This document shows positions 45,831-58,580 of a stretch of 64,000 nucleotides of DNA, in pieces (the first letter of the stretch is position 1; each line of letters starts with the position of its first letter). The notes beneath the pieces were generated by a model. That model was not told where the DNA came from and ran no database searches. It saw only the letters and a list, made by a program, of their open reading frames with translations. The position numbers and the translations under genes are program-made. The stretch comes from Sindora glabra (Eukaryota > Streptophyta > Magnoliopsida > Fabales > Fabaceae): positions 22,177,883 through 22,241,882 of the forward strand of contig CM035230.1 of assembly GCA_020226215.1 (NCBI GenBank), written 5' to 3'.

Positions 45831-46954
45831 CAAGGTAGTACTCTTATGATAATACCTAAAAATGATAGTCAATGCTTGTTATCCCTATTTTTTTTTTAGT
45901 AGTTGAAAAAGGACCTTTTTACAAGATAGAAGACATTACATATGTGGGTTACACTCTCTCAATTGTGCAAGTGGAGCTAATATTGTAGAGTAAATGAAAA
46001 TAAATATATTTCAATATTTTAGAAAATTAAAATTTAAAATTAATGAATTATTTTATATGATATATATAATTTTATATGAGATTTCAAGAAAATTAATAAA
46101 ATCACATGTTCACATTAAATTATATATAATTCTACAATTACTACTCTCTCTCTCTCTCTCTCTTGCGCAATTTATTAGTAATTTAAATACTCAATTTGTT
46201 CTTTTTTACCTATCGTATTTTAAAAAAAAATTATTCCTTTTTATCTATTTCTTTAGAATTCTAATGAAACATTAAATGTTCTTTTTCTAAATCTGCCTTC
46301 TTTTTTTATTAATAAATATTTTATTATTTTACACTATTAATCAGCTTATATTTATTCTTTTACATTTCTCTTTCTATTGTCAATTATGTTAAATTTTGTG
46401 CATAAAAGGTAATTTTGTAAAACTCACTAAAAATAAATAAATTAAATTATTTTCTTAATATGTGTGAAATCAATTAATAATGATAGATAAATAGGAATAG
46501 ATGGAGTATGATTTTAACTTGCAATTCTGGATGTAATTAAAAGTAAAGCATCATGTATTAATTGCGTAGCTCCCAACTCAAAATTTGAAAAACACTAAAT
46601 TTTTTTCTCAACTTTCTTAAATTTATTTAAGAAATCTCATATATGACCTAAAAGACTTGTCTTATAGTAAGAACTTGAAAAATTATATTTTAGTGCATAT
46701 ATCATTATATCTAGCCTCTCTGCTCATATGTGTGATTGTAATGGTAATGTCATTAGAGAATTTATAAATAAAATATAAGAATATGTATAGGAATGATAAA
46801 TTATCTTAGATTTATAACTCTCCTCAAGAATTATTCTAATGGAGCTTAATAATAGTATTATTTTTTACTTTACATGATAAGGTATGGATTGGATTTCACT
46901 CTAAATAAAATGATGTGGATAGAGCAATAATAACTTACCTTGCCTTGTGAATAA
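45831..46954. other. AT-rich spacer with a (TC)n microsatellite
   Basis: A CT run lies at 46144-46164. No gene; the open frame 45994-46275 runs through this repeat and has no motif. Confidence 0.4.
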
Positions 46955-47682
46955 ATATGCAAATGAATCAAATTATTCATGAACAGTTTAACATCAACTT
47001 GCAAAAAGCTCAACTTTAAATGAGTTGAACATAAATAAGCTGAACTCAATTAATATATGAACTGAGCTTGAGTTTTATATTATTTAGCTCGAATTATTCA
47101 TGAGCTTAAATGATGTTACTAATAAAAAATCATATTTTATTTTCATATTATATATAAATAATATAATGAACTAAAAATTCAATTATACTAGTAATTGTTG
47201 AGTTGTATGAAGAAATAAAATGTTTTGGTTGAAGTAATTACTTTTCTAGTATGTATTACTCTTTAATAAGTATAATTATTGGTATTATATAATGAACATG
47301 TTAATATTTTTAATAGATTTTATAGTTTATAGAAAAATTTAAATTAATGAGTAAAATAAAACAAAAATACAGTGTCTGATTTTTTTTTTTAAATAAAATT
47401 TTGTATACTTAAATTTAAGTGAAATAACAAATTATTTAAGTAAAATTGTATAAACTTGAACTGAAATTCAAATATTTCAAGTTTGATAAGAACTTGAAGC
47501 CTAACAATATACTATTTGAATAAATTCATATAAACGCATTTAAGCTCATATTCAAATCAAATTTGAACTTAAGTTCAAATTATTCAAGCTTGATAATGTT
47601 CAGCTTGAATTAAAGCTCATTTATTTTTGGCAAGTTCAAGAGCATATAAATGTTTACTCAATTTGATTCATTTACACCCCTA
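46955..47682. mobile_element. hAT-like non-autonomous element, about 730 bp
   Basis: AAATGAATCAAATT near the left end (46961-46974) is perfectly repeated in inverted orientation at the right (47660-47673), where it is followed by TACACCCCTA, a TAGGGGTGTA terminus seen in plant hAT-type elements. Subterminal parts are rich in GAGCTTGA / TCAAGCTT / AAGCTCA motifs in both orientations. The left terminus itself is decayed. No transposase. Confidence 0.55.
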
Positions 47683-49129
47683 CCTATGAAGTATGTTATT
47701 ATAAAATTATTATATTTTTTACCTTATACATCAATATATATACACACACACACATGCACATACACATACATGCATCCATATACTTATAATTTTTTAGCCA
47801 CTTTGATAATTTAATTATTTAAAAAATTAAAAATATATTAAGATTTCATTTAAGTTGGAGAAGGTTGAAAATAATAATATTTTGTTGGTTATGTATCAAT
47901 TTTTTTAATTTGAAATTATTTAGATTAATTATATATGACTTTAGACCTATATTATAATGTTTTATATATTGATTATGTATAATTTAAAATATTTAAATTT
48001 AAACTTTTTTCCTTCCTTCTTTATTTATTAGTATTTTGAATTACTTAATAATTATGTTTAAATTTGTAATCTTTAATTTTAATTTTTAAATTTTTTTTAT
48101 TTTTTTATCATTCTTTGTAAATACCTATAGAGCTTTATTACCCTATCTAATATAGGAATATAGTGAATTTTGTCTCCAATCATAGGATATGAAGCAAGGT
48201 AATTTTTATCCTTGACCATGTGGCAAAGGCTGATTTACTATTACCCTATCCTATTGCTATCCTTAAATATGTGAACAAAAATGTAGAAAATTACAATAAC
48301 TGCACTTTTAATGTAAGGTTATGCCATAGTTCATTTTCAATAAAATTCATATTGATGTGTAATCTTTATTTTTTTTTGGAGTTTAAATTTAACGCATTAT
48401 CAATGAAATTTTTTTATACTATCATTATATATTATAATAATACTTTATTAAAAATTTAATAGTAATAAACAATTTTTATCAATAGTAAGAAAATCTTTAA
48501 ATTTTCTTAATGACATGACAATAGAAAAATAAGTGATAGTATAAAATTGATTTATATCAATAGTAAATTAAATTTGAATTTTTTTTATAGAAGACAATTT
48601 TTGTAAGACAATTTCATTTATTTGTCTTATTTAAAAGATTTCTGAACCACTTATATATCTTATGATTAAAAATTAAGAACAAAACTTGGGTAAGGGTCTT
48701 AGGTGTTTATTGCAAGATTTTTTTTATTTAGATTATGATATATATATATTAATTTATTTAATAATTATTATTAACAATTAAAATTTGATGATTACAATTA
48801 CTACTAATTAATGTCATAATTATTTTCTTTAAATAGAATAATTAATATATGTATCATAATTTGAATAGAAAATCTTATGATAAATACTTGAGAAATTTTA
48901 CCTATGCCTCATCCATAAATAATGCATGGTGTCATGGCTTTGGGAGAAAAACAACTTCCTTAATTTCTTGAATAGAAAAAATTATTTTCCATCACAATCT
49001 CTACATTTAACATTGAAAGAATACAACATTTTATGTTATTTTTTTTGTAGTTTATGACTATAAACATAAATAAATGAAATTATTTGTTTCCCTTCAAAAC
49101 AAATAAGATTGTATTCTTATAAACTTGTG
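47683..49129. other. AT-rich non-coding stretch
   Basis: Small TA/CA microsatellite at 47733-47770. The frame 48220-48459 has no recognisable motif. Confidence 0.35.
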
Positions 49130-49256
49130 AAAATTTTTCATACTTAATATAATTTTTTATTGAAAGTTGTAATTTTATATAAAAATGGAAATTTTATTTT
49201 ATGCAACTTTGAATGATAAAAATGTAAATTTTTATATATTTGTTGCATGTAAAATT
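49130..49256. repeat. Degenerate AT array, left of Copia-3
   Basis: GTAATTTTATATAAAAATGG, GCAACTTTGAATGATAAAAA and GTTGCATGTAAAATT resemble the motifs of 18550-19210. The array resumes at 54882-54970, so Copia-3 inserted into it. Confidence 0.45.
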
Positions 49257-49722
49257 TGTTGGAAGTATGAATTAAAATCTTAAAATATGAAATTGATCAT
49301 AATAAAATTATAAGCGTACCTGGTGCATAATTTGATGAAACTATGACTAATCTAAATAATGATAATGAGTAGAATTACAACCTACTTCGTCCCTTAGGCT
49401 ATCCAGATAAAGAGAAAATTTTAGGAGAGGGAATCTTTATTATGCATCATCAAAATCATAACTCTGATCTCTCTATTTAAGGTCAGATTTGTAATAGGAA
49501 CTACTGACCACTAAAGGGCTGTAGGTTAGGACATCTATCCATATGAGCTTATGCACGATTCAACCTATCACAGATCATATATATTAAACCAGAGCCTAAT
49601 CTATTCTATGTTTAATGTTAAAATATAAAATTAATTACTTAAATAAATATTTTAATAATTAATTAATACTAATCCATATAATATTTCTAATAAAATTAAT
49701 TATTTTATTTTTAAATACAATA
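49257..49722 (-). repeat. Copia-3 3' LTR
   Basis: 466 bp; its last 90 bp differ from the partner at only two or three positions by eye. Confidence 0.85.
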
Positions 49723-49735
49723 ATCTCCCACTTAG
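49723..49735 (-). promoter_or_regulatory. Polypurine tract of Copia-3
   Basis: The - strand reads AAGTGGGAGAT directly before the 3' LTR, the usual copia tract. Confidence 0.8.
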
Positions 49736-49824
49736 ATAGCATTAATTAATTATATGAAATAATTGAAACATCAATAATTAAGCAATTAGTTATGCATTAA
49801 GCTATAAACTTAATTCAGAAAATG

Positions 49825-50245
49825 AGAATACACAGAAGCACTGAATCCAATAGGGAGACAAATGATACAATGTCTCATAATCTGAAAGAAATAAAATAAA
49901 GTTTAGTCTTTCGACTACAATTCAGAAGAGAAACAACTTAAAATCATTGAATCTGATAAGGAAATAAATTATTTATATATATGTATAAAATATATTACTA
50001 ATATTTCAATATCCAAACTGAACAATGATTGTATAAGTAGAATGAGACCATACATAATCATTGAATTCGATAGGGAGACAAGTGATATAAAATTAATATC
50101 TCATAATCCTAAAGAAACTAGATATATATAAGGTTAATCTTTTGACCATAACTTATAAGAGAAATAACTCAAAATCATTGAATTCGATAGAGAAGTAAAT
50201 GACTTATATATATGTATAAAACATATCATCAATGTTTTAATATGA
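49825..50245 (-). repeat. Two 220-bp direct repeats in the Copia-3 3' region
   Basis: CTGAATCCAATAGGGAGACA at 49841 recurs as TTGAATTCGATAGGGAGACA at 50061; both units go on with TCTCATAATC, an AATCATTGAATC/ATTCGATAxxGAA segment and TTATATATATGTATAAAA. They lie between RNase H and the polypurine tract. Confidence 0.75.
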
Positions 50246-50436
50246 GCAATTACTGGTCACAGACATTAGTAAAATAAAACAAGCATATCTCAGATTCCCA
50301 CTAAATTAAGGTTTCATTAAAAGATTTAACAAGACTCATATAAGTTACTTAATTTTAAATACTCCTATAAGTAAGCTTTAAGTTAATGGATCCCTAGCAT
50401 GTCTCCATAGGGATGTGTTCAATGCGAGTCTAAGAT

Positions 50437-51300
50437 TCAACAATTTTCTCTCTCTAATGAACAAGAGTTTAATATCAAAAGAATATTCAATATGACTAGA
50501 ATTCTTACTATTTTGAGAGAAGCACATAGCAGAAGAATTATCGCAATAAAAATTAATAGAGATTGTGATATAGAATTAACCAATTGTATGCCAGATGTCA
50601 ACGTCCTTAACCATATAGCTTGACAAGTAGCCTCATAATTTGCGATAAACTCTGCTTCCATTGTTGAGGTAACTGTGAGTGCCTGTTTAACACCTTTTCA
50701 TAAAATAGCTCTTCCAAACATTATAAAGATGTATCTAGATGTTGACTTACGATCATTTATATATAAGGCATAATCAGAATCTGAATAACTAATATCCTCA
50801 AGTAAATTAGATCATTTACAAGTTAACATATGACTCTTAGTATCTTATGGATAACTCATGACCTTCTTGACAACTTTTCAATGATCCATCCTAAAGTTAC
50901 TCAAGTATTTTTTCAAGCACACAAATAGCAAAAGCTATATCTAAATGAATGCAGACCTGTACATGCATAAGATTACTAATAACAGAAGCATAATGAATCT
51001 TGTCCATTTTAGCCTTTTCAATATTAACTTGAGGGCAATATAATTGAGATAACGTATTGTCTTTCTAAGCAGGCATTGGATTAGATGCACAGGTATCTAT
51101 TTTAAATCTTTCATGCACCCATTCAATTTAATTGGCTTGGTACAAACCCAGAATACTATGAGTTTTGTCATGATGAATTTGAATTCCAAGAATAAAATAT
51201 GCTTTGCCAAGATCAAAATGACAACATGCATTTTGACTCATCTAGTAAATGATTGAGTTACTAGCTAGCAAAACATCATCAATATAAAGTAATAAGATGA
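50437..51300 (-). pseudogene. Copia-3 reverse transcriptase C-part and RNase H
   Basis: The - strand gives LLYIDDVLLASN (YIDD at 51275-51286, both Asp intact), then AYFILGIQIHHDKTHSILGL, ASNPMPA and IHYASVISNLMH, with some stops. RNase H follows, with the STMEAEFIANYEA active-site region near 50640 (Glu of MEAEF retained) and QAIWLRTL. The N-terminal half of RT (fingers and palm start) is absent: the frame just before YIDD joins sequence from the integrase end. Stops and the deletion make it inactive. Confidence 0.8.
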
Positions 51301-51950
51301 CAAAAATACCCTATTAAATTTCTTTATTCAAATTCCTATAAGTATACGATGTAGTCATTTGGTACTGCATGCCTTCGGACCCTCTGGGATTGTCTTAATT
51401 CAATAGTTAGTTGATTAGGTTCTTTTTCATGAGGATCTTTATTTATCTGAATTAGATTGTCAACATTATATCCTTCAATGGTGAGGAAGTCGGAACAAGT
51501 ATAGGTAGAATGGTGACCTTATTACATAGATTGATAGCCTTGGGCACCGAACTCCCATTATCCGAGTTATCCTTAAAATAGAATGTCCAATCAAACTTGA
51601 TGATCTTAGTACTATGAGTGGGATGATAAAATCTACAACCTCTTAATCTAATTCAGTGCCTAATGAAGAATCCACTGATTGTTCTAGAGTCTAATTTCTT
51701 CAACTAGGGATTATATGGTCTTATCTATTCTTTACAACCCCACACTTAAAAGTTTCAAAAAATATGAGAAATCTAAGTCTAACAACATACCTTTGTTTTA
51801 TCAATTTTTCTAATCTCTCTCCAAAAAAATGGCCTAAATGTCAATCCCACAAAATGGAAGAATTCTCACTCATTCTAGGGCGTTTGTGCCTAATCATAAC
51901 ATTGATGGAAACATCAGAAGATACAACAAGATAATTATTCAAATTCAAAT
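51301..51950 (-). pseudogene. Copia-3 GAG-pre and integrase remnants with deletions
   Basis: From right to left on -: SILWD followed by HLGHFFGERLEKLIKQR near 51800-51860 (GAG-pre, family WHxRLGHIS). Then FETFKCGVVKN from the integrase C-terminal part near 51730. Then LIQINKDPHEKEPNQLTIEL with RQSQRVRRHAVPNDYI (about 51350-51460), the basic end of integrase before RT. The catalytic core between GAG-pre and FETFKCG is missing, so at least two internal deletions occurred. Confidence 0.7.
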
Positions 51951-52255
51951 GATATGAGCAATATTATAAGGTGGCATACTAATAACAGCAAAATCATAAT
52001 AAATTTCAATCTTGATAAAAAGGAATCTATAATTATCCAAAACAGAACTAGAAATCAAATTCCTTTTCACAGAAGGTACATAAATGATATAATTCAAATT
52101 AAAAGTGTCCAGAAGATAAATATAAAGAAAAAAATGATCCTATGTATTTAATTTTATCCCTACTTCTTGCTATTCCGAATGCAATCTCTCTCGTCTCACT
52201 TGGGATCCACCTATTTTTAAGCCCCTTCTTGCTCACGCTTGTTCTTTACCTTATA

Positions 52256-53060
52256 ACATTGAGACATTTTGTGTCCAGGGATCTTGCAATAATTGCACTT
52301 GCCCTTAAAATTTTTTTTATTGTCCCTTGCTCTTATCACCACTTTTTTTGAACTCAGGCTTTCTAGATATTTGTGTCTCTAGTTTCTTTCCTCTTTTATC
52401 ATTTCCACCTAACTTATTATTGGAGTCTTGAGATAAGTAGTTGATGGAATGTGGTTGTGGATTACTTTTCATAGTCTCTTTCTCTTGAGTTACTATAGAA
52501 ATCATCTAGTCTATTATCCACTCTCCCTCTAGGAAGTTCTTAGGTAACAATATTCAGCTGGCAATAATTGAAGGACTCTGTAGACTAAAGTACTTTCTCC
52601 TATATCAACGTCGTATGATCTCAGCTTATTGTAGTAATGAATCATCTTCATGATATGCTCTCTAACACCTAAAAGTCTATCATAATGAGTGTTATCAAGC
52701 ATGAAGAGATAATAAACTTTCTAAGTTTTATCAAGCATCTTGAATTTTTCACCAACAGCTTTCGTGTACTCTACAACAGTGTCCTTATTTGGGATACGTT
52801 CTCTAATTCCCTTTTTAATTGTAAACTTAATCACTGCTAAATAATTTCAGTTCGATTCATACCATTATTTGTAATAGGTCTTATCTGTAGCACTAAACTC
52901 AGGTAAGAGATCACTGGCTTCAGTTCTCTAAGAGCCAAATCCTCCTTAGAGATTGTCAAGTACACATTCAAAGGCTCTCTCCATTCATCATAGTTTGTTC
53001 CATTAAGAGTCCTTATCACATATAATTGTTGAAAGACTGAGATTGGTGCAATAGGATTGG
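52256..53060 (-). pseudogene. Copia-3 gag with intact zinc knuckle
   Basis: The - strand frame 52837-53019 gives the gag N-terminus: LNGTNYDEWREPLNVYLTI, then KEDLALRELKP. Between 52500 and 52830 further gag pieces appear in broken frames. The knuckle at 52256-52297 reads CNYCKIPGHKMSQC, a complete Cx2Cx4Hx4C, preceded by a basic stretch (KKSGDKSKGQ in the frame 52317-52505). This is the only zinc knuckle in the window with all four ligands. Frameshifts prevent a single product. Confidence 0.75.
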
Positions 53061-54385
53061 GAAATTATTAATTATGTATGCACAACGTAATTATAACATA
53101 AGATTTCTAATTAAATAAATCAATTAAATAATTATATAATAAAGTGGTATCAAAATTATATGTACCATATGACTTGACTTGTATAAGAATCTACACAAGC
53201 ATGTAATCAATATAACCATACCGATAGGGTACAAGAAATATTGAAATATTATAATTAATGCATGCATATTCTAAGGAGTCTAAACCCTAAAATTATATTA
53301 ACAATATCACATTAATAGGGTGTATCCATCATCAATGCAATATGCTCTTAAATATCCTAGAAGGATAGTATTTTATGAAAAATAGTCTTATTATATCCCT
53401 AATTTATCACTTGTGTGAAATAAATGCCTTTAGATGTCTTTATATGTAGAAAATTACATAATTAAGGGCTCAAAATTTATCTAATATGCCTATATTTACA
53501 ATTAGAGAGAGTGACAGCACACCAAGCTTAGAAAAAATATGAAAAATATCCATGAATTTTCTCAAGCCAAAATTTCATGAATAAAATATATTTTTAAACA
53601 ATATAAACTTTCCAAAATTCAAAATAAATATTTATTGACCTCAAAAAATTCTAGAAAAATTACATAAAGCTAGAAAATAAAATCCTACACAACTGGGTCA
53701 AAACTAGGCGTGAAACCCCAAGCACGTGGGATACATGCGCTAACACATGCTACAGCCTGTGAGTGGGCTTGAAGTTAGAATGATCTGGTTAGCCTTCTGA
53801 TCAGCTAGTTTTTGGCGTGTGATATTCACGCGCTACATGCACGTGGCTTCTAAAATCACAGCTAGAAGCTGCCAATACTCAACACGTGTGTTTCATGTGC
53901 GCAGCGGGCGTGTGGGCTTCATACATGCAACAACAGCAAGCCTTCCTCTTCCTTCCTTCATCTAGTTCGGTTTTATAGTTGTTTTTAAGCCATTAAAGGG
54001 GCTTTTAAGCTTTAAAATTTATTATTTAACCCCTTTTAATCCTGAAAAAATTATATCTAACCTATTTTAAACACGAATTTACATATTAATCAGAAGGAAA
54101 AACTTAAAAAAATTGTATAGTTTATGTTCATAAATTTTTCCAGAAAAATCCAAACTAATCCACAATAATCACAAATTTAATGCAATCAAATAACATAATA
54201 ATATTCCTGATGTATTTGAGATCAGGATTCAATATTTAATTGAAAGAAAAAAACAAATCCAAATTGTTCCAGAATTAAAATCCTGAGTTTCAAAATTTTC
54301 ATACACAACAAGGAGAAAAAAATTAGAAATTTTATGAATCTGTCAAGATAATCAGATTGCTCATAATCAGATATTCATACTGTCA
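53061..54385 (-). other. Copia-3 long 5' leader
   Basis: About 1.3 kb between the primer site and gag without recognisable coding. It contains a GC-richer stretch at about 53700-53945 with repeated CACGxGxG/GCACGTGG-type motifs. Such a long leader is unusual for copia and may include foreign sequence. Confidence 0.45.
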
Positions 54386-54402
54386 ACATACTCTGATACC
54401 AT
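54386..54402 (-). promoter_or_regulatory. Primer-binding site, tRNA-Met type
   Basis: The - strand reads TGGTATCAGAGT, 2-3 nt inside the 5' LTR; copia elements normally use initiator tRNA-Met (TGGTATCAGAGC). Confidence 0.85.
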
Positions 54403-54403
54403 T

Positions 54404-54881
54404 TGTTGAAAGTATGAATTAAAATTTTAAAATATAAAATTAATTATAATAAAATTATAAGTATACCTGGTGCATAATTTGATGAAGCTATGACTAATCT
54501 GAATAATGATAATGAGTAAAATTGCAACCTATTTCATCTCTTAGGTTATCTAGATGGAGAGAAAAGAGAGAGAAAATTTTAGGAGTAGAAATCCTTATTA
54601 TATATCATTAAAATAATAACCCTGATATCTTTATTTAAGGTCAAATTTATGATAGGAAACTACTAACTACTAGAGGGTTGTAGGTTGAGACTTCTACTCA
54701 TATGAGTTTATGCATGATCTAACCTATCACGGATCATATATATTAAAGTAGGGTCCAATCTGTTCTATACTTAATATTAAAACATAAAGTTAATTACTTA
54801 AATAAATATTTTAATAATTAATTAATACTAATCCATATAATATTTCTGATAAAATTAATTATTTTATTTTTAAATACAACA
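54404..54881 (-). repeat. Copia-3 5' LTR
   Basis: 478 bp, partner of 49257-49722; slightly longer through small insertions such as an extra GAGAGAAAAGAGA stretch near 54555. Confidence 0.85.
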
Positions 54882-55595
54882 AAATTTACATACACTTACA
54901 ATTTTTTTATTAAAAAACTACAAAATTTCATATAAAAAATTACAATTTGATGTATTTTTTGTTTATCCTTTGTTGAAGCTTATAGGAACCTTCGAGTATA
55001 TAACCCTTTAATCTTAGGTTTGACGCAATACAATTGTTGTACGATTCCTTACCACAACAGAAAAATTAATATGCTTCATGAGTACTGAATTAGAATATAT
55101 ACCTTTTAATTTATGGTTTGACCCTCAGCTACGAGTTCTTATACTAAAATAAAGAGAATCTCCTATCAAATAGGTTGACTTAGTTACGCTTCTACAAAAG
55201 TTTGCACCCAACTTCCATTGAAAATTGGAGACCTCCCCTCCCCCACCCCACCCCACGCCTTTTTTTTCCTCTCCCTACACTAATAATATAATAATATTAT
55301 TATTATGATAATGATAAGTAGAAATATCGCATATAATCTCTAATTTATCCTCTCTCTCTCTCTAAATTTAGATAAAATATATAAGTGATCGGTATATTTT
55401 TTATATGAGAGTAAGAAAAAGAAAATTATAACTATTAGTTTTAATATTGAAGTGTTAAAATTAAAATATAAAATTATATTTTTTAACTAATTATGTAATC
55501 TTTTTAAGTTATGTAACTTTTAATTATATTTTAATTCTATATATTTAATAGTATAAAATTTGATAATCACAGTTTATTTCTCATACTTCATATGC
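54882..55595. other. Array remainder and AT-rich spacer
   Basis: 54882-54970 continues the AT array interrupted by Copia-3 (TTACAATTTTTTTATTAAAA, CAAAATTTCATATAAAAAAT). A C-rich run CCCCTCCCCCACCCCACCCC lies at about 55227-55252. No gene. Confidence 0.4.
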
Positions 55596-55630
<35 letters not shown>

Positions 55631-55693
55631 GTATATATGTATATATGTATATATGTATATATGTATATATGTATATATGTATATATATATATG
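55596..55693. repeat. Compound (CA)n-(TA)n-(GTATATAT)n microsatellite
   Basis: (CA)9-10, then TA repeats, then about seven 8-bp units GTATATAT, then TA again. Confidence 0.95.
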
Positions 55694-56600
55694 TGGACAT
55701 GTCACATAAAATGTTTAATTTATTCATTTTGCTAGTTACCTTGGGAGAGCGGTAACAGGATGAAAATTATCCACACAAGTAATTTTTACTTTTTTTTAAT
55801 TGAAGTAATAAAATGGAACGTTAATTTGGAACATTTTGATGGATAATATATGATATTTTATCATAAACAATTGTTAATTTCATTGTCACACCTCAACCAC
55901 TTTTGGAGAAAACGAACGCCGCTTTGAAAAATCATTTGTCATGTATCTGTGTCTTTTATTCATGTAATGGGTTTAATTATTCATTATATTCCCTTAAAAA
56001 AATATAGTGAATTAACAAAATTAGTCACTCAATTATAAATTTGTTCTGTGCCAAATAATTTATTCATTAGTCTAAATAAGTGATCATATTATAGTTGGGT
56101 TTTAGAATAATACTTATCTATTGTTGAGACAAATTGTTAAGAATAGAGCGGAAGGACAGGAAAAGAAAAGTTATGCTATAGCTTCCCCCTTAACTATTTG
56201 AAAGTTTTGAATAATGAAAAAAAATATTAATTATCTAAAAGTTAATTTTGATTCAAATTCTTCCGACACTTTCCACTAATTATTAATCTCCAATTTAGGA
56301 GATTTTAAAAATAAATTAAACATTTAAATAAAAAAATAGAATAATCATCCTTAATCAAATATTCTCTTCTTTTTTCTTTTCTTTTATTATTTTCACTATT
56401 TTTCTTTCTTCTAATTTCTAAATATAGCATTGATCGTTCTATTACAATATTTGTTGTTATAGGTGGCATTGTTTGTTAGGTTATTAATAAAGAAAAGGTA
56501 AGTCCAATCTACATCCGCGAGGAGGGATCTTTATTCTTACCATATATAGTACTGTTGTTACCTATTAAGATGACGCAGGCTTTGATTTAACAATATTCAT
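55694..56600. other. AT-rich non-coding stretch
   Basis: No gene or element recognised. Confidence 0.3.
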
Positions 56601-57182
56601 GCTACGTTTGGACTGGGAAAATGAATAGGAAGAAGGAGGAAAGAAATGGTATGTTATAGGTGAATGGAAGAAAAGAAGAAGAAGCCAAAGGTTATGTCAT
56701 AATTGTTTTTAATTGGAGGTTTTGATTAAAGAAGGAAAAAATATTGAAATTTTATAATTATTTTTTTAAATCCTTTGTTATTAATTACTTTTTTTTATTT
56801 CTTATTATCTATTGTAGTTAAATAATTTTATAGATATTTAAAAAATAATTTAATTTATCTACTCTTAGTAAATTTTTCGAGACATTTTTATATATAAAGT
56901 TTAAAATAGTTGAAAATAAAGAAAAAAATTTAATAAAATAAATGTATGTGAATTGATAGTGTAGAATAATGAAGTATTTATTAATAAAAAAGAAGAATAA
57001 GATTGAAAAAAATTTAATACTTCATTAGAATTATAAAATAACAGATAAAAAAATATTTTTTTAAATGTGACAGATAATAAAGAGTTAATAGAGTATTTTA
57101 AATCCCTCTAATTTGGAGAGTTTTCTTAACATTCAAATAAATAAAAATATAATTTATTCTCCTTCCTTTTATTTTCCTCTGT
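56601..57182. mobile_element. MITE-like element, about 580 bp
   Basis: The left end GCTACGTTTGGACTGGGAAA continues ATGAATAGGAAGAAGGAGGA. The right end, reversed, reads GAGGAAAATAAAAGGAAGGA, giving purine-rich inverted ends. GTTTGGA..GGAAA ends with a matching CTTCC..TTTTCCTC end are known from a common dicot MITE type. No target duplication was established and the right terminus seems lost. Confidence 0.4.
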
Positions 57183-57482
57183 CATATGATGTTTTTATGT
57201 TAAAATAGATATAACTTGAAATATTTGAGAGGAGAAAAATTTGTGAAAAATTACATATAAAAATTAACAATTTTTTTTTCACAATTTAGGATAGAAATAT
57301 TAAAATTGGCTAATCCAACAAATAAAAATTATATGTAAAATCAATTTCAAATTATATTACTTTTTCATCAAATTAGGTCAAGTTAAGTTGCTATAGTATC
57401 AATCCTAATCCTAAGTCAATTTTTAGTAGAAAATTTTAGGCACATTTTACAATCCATTATACTTCACTATTATTATTATTAC

Positions 57483-57523
<41 letters not shown>

Positions 57524-58441
57524 CACTTGTTTATTTATTACTAATTTTATATTATTAGTTAGTTAAAATTAACTATTATTATTAGTATTAATATAGTTAT
57601 ATTTTATTATTACTATCATTTAAAAATTTATAATTATTGGATATAACTAAAATAGTAAGAAAATAATTCAAAGTATAATAATTTTTAAGATGAAAATTCC
57701 CTAAAACTTATATATGAATATATTACTATTTTACAATACTAATAGTAATTTATTACTCTAATTAATATATTTATTTAGTTATAGTAATTATTTTATTTAT
57801 GTTTAGTTATAATAATTACTTTGTGTAATCATTTTTATTAAATTTTAAGTTTTATGACGACAAATTTAATTTCTCACATAATTTATATTATTTTTAATTT
57901 TAATATAATTATTTATTTTAATAAATTTTTATAATATATATTAATAATATTAAATATATAAACTCATTAATCTTAATATTATTTTTTTAATTTTAATATA
58001 AATATTTATTTTAATAAACTTATGTAATATATCTTAATTATAATATTAAATATATATAAATTTGTTAATTTTGATATTATATATATTAAAATATAATTCT
58101 AATATACCAAAATTATAATTATAATTGTAACATATATAAACATAACATAATAATAAATTATTTATTTATTATTTATTAATATTATCAAGCTAATGTACTA
58201 ACTTAGTAATTCGATAAATTAATACTTACCAATTTTTAGTCCTTTAACAAATTGGATTAACCAGTTTCACTCATTTATTAGGTCATATTATTATTATTAT
58301 TATTATTATTTCATGACTCAGTCCGATTTATTGCTATTATTAGAGAGTCAAAGAGACACTTACTTTTTCATGTTTCTCAATCTACTAAAAATATAGGAAG
58401 AAGGCGAAAAAATAATGTCCGCAATGCCCTAATAACACTCC
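57183..58441. other. Very AT-rich stretch with (ATT)n
   Basis: An (ATT)n run lies at 57469-57522 and a shorter one at about 58286-58310. No gene. Confidence 0.4.
57469..57522. repeat. (ATT)n microsatellite
   Basis: About 17 near-perfect ATT units. Confidence 0.95.
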
Positions 58442-58580
58442 CAGGGGCGGAAGGAGGCATTAACTGGTGTGGTCAAATGACCCTACTAAATTTAAACAAA
58501 TATCATATATAATATACGGTAAATAAAAGTAAGACCCTACGACAAAAATACCTTTGATCCCTCCCTTTAGAATTTAATTA
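58442..58580. mobile_element. hAT-type MITE end fragment
   Basis: Starts CAGGGGCGGAAGGAGGCATT, a typical hAT-type terminus, followed by GGTCAAATGACCC. A purine-poor GATCCCTCCCTTTAG near 58556 might be part of the other end. Only the left terminus is convincing. Confidence 0.35.

Larger units (their letters stand above)
49257..54881 (-). mobile_element. Copia-3, Ty1/copia retrotransposon on the minus strand, internally deleted
   Basis: LTRs 49257-49722 and 54404-54881, TGTTGGAAGTATG..ACA on the + strand, with the perfect target duplication AAATT at 49252-49256 and 54882-54886. On - a tRNA-Met primer site (TGGTATCAGAGT) adjoins the right LTR and a polypurine tract (AAGTGGGAGAT) the left LTR. 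The - strand order is gag with intact zinc knuckle, a GAG-pre fragment, a piece of the integrase end, then reverse transcriptase from YIDD on, and RNase H. The integrase core and the N-terminal half of RT are missing. Not autonomous. Confidence 0.9.
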
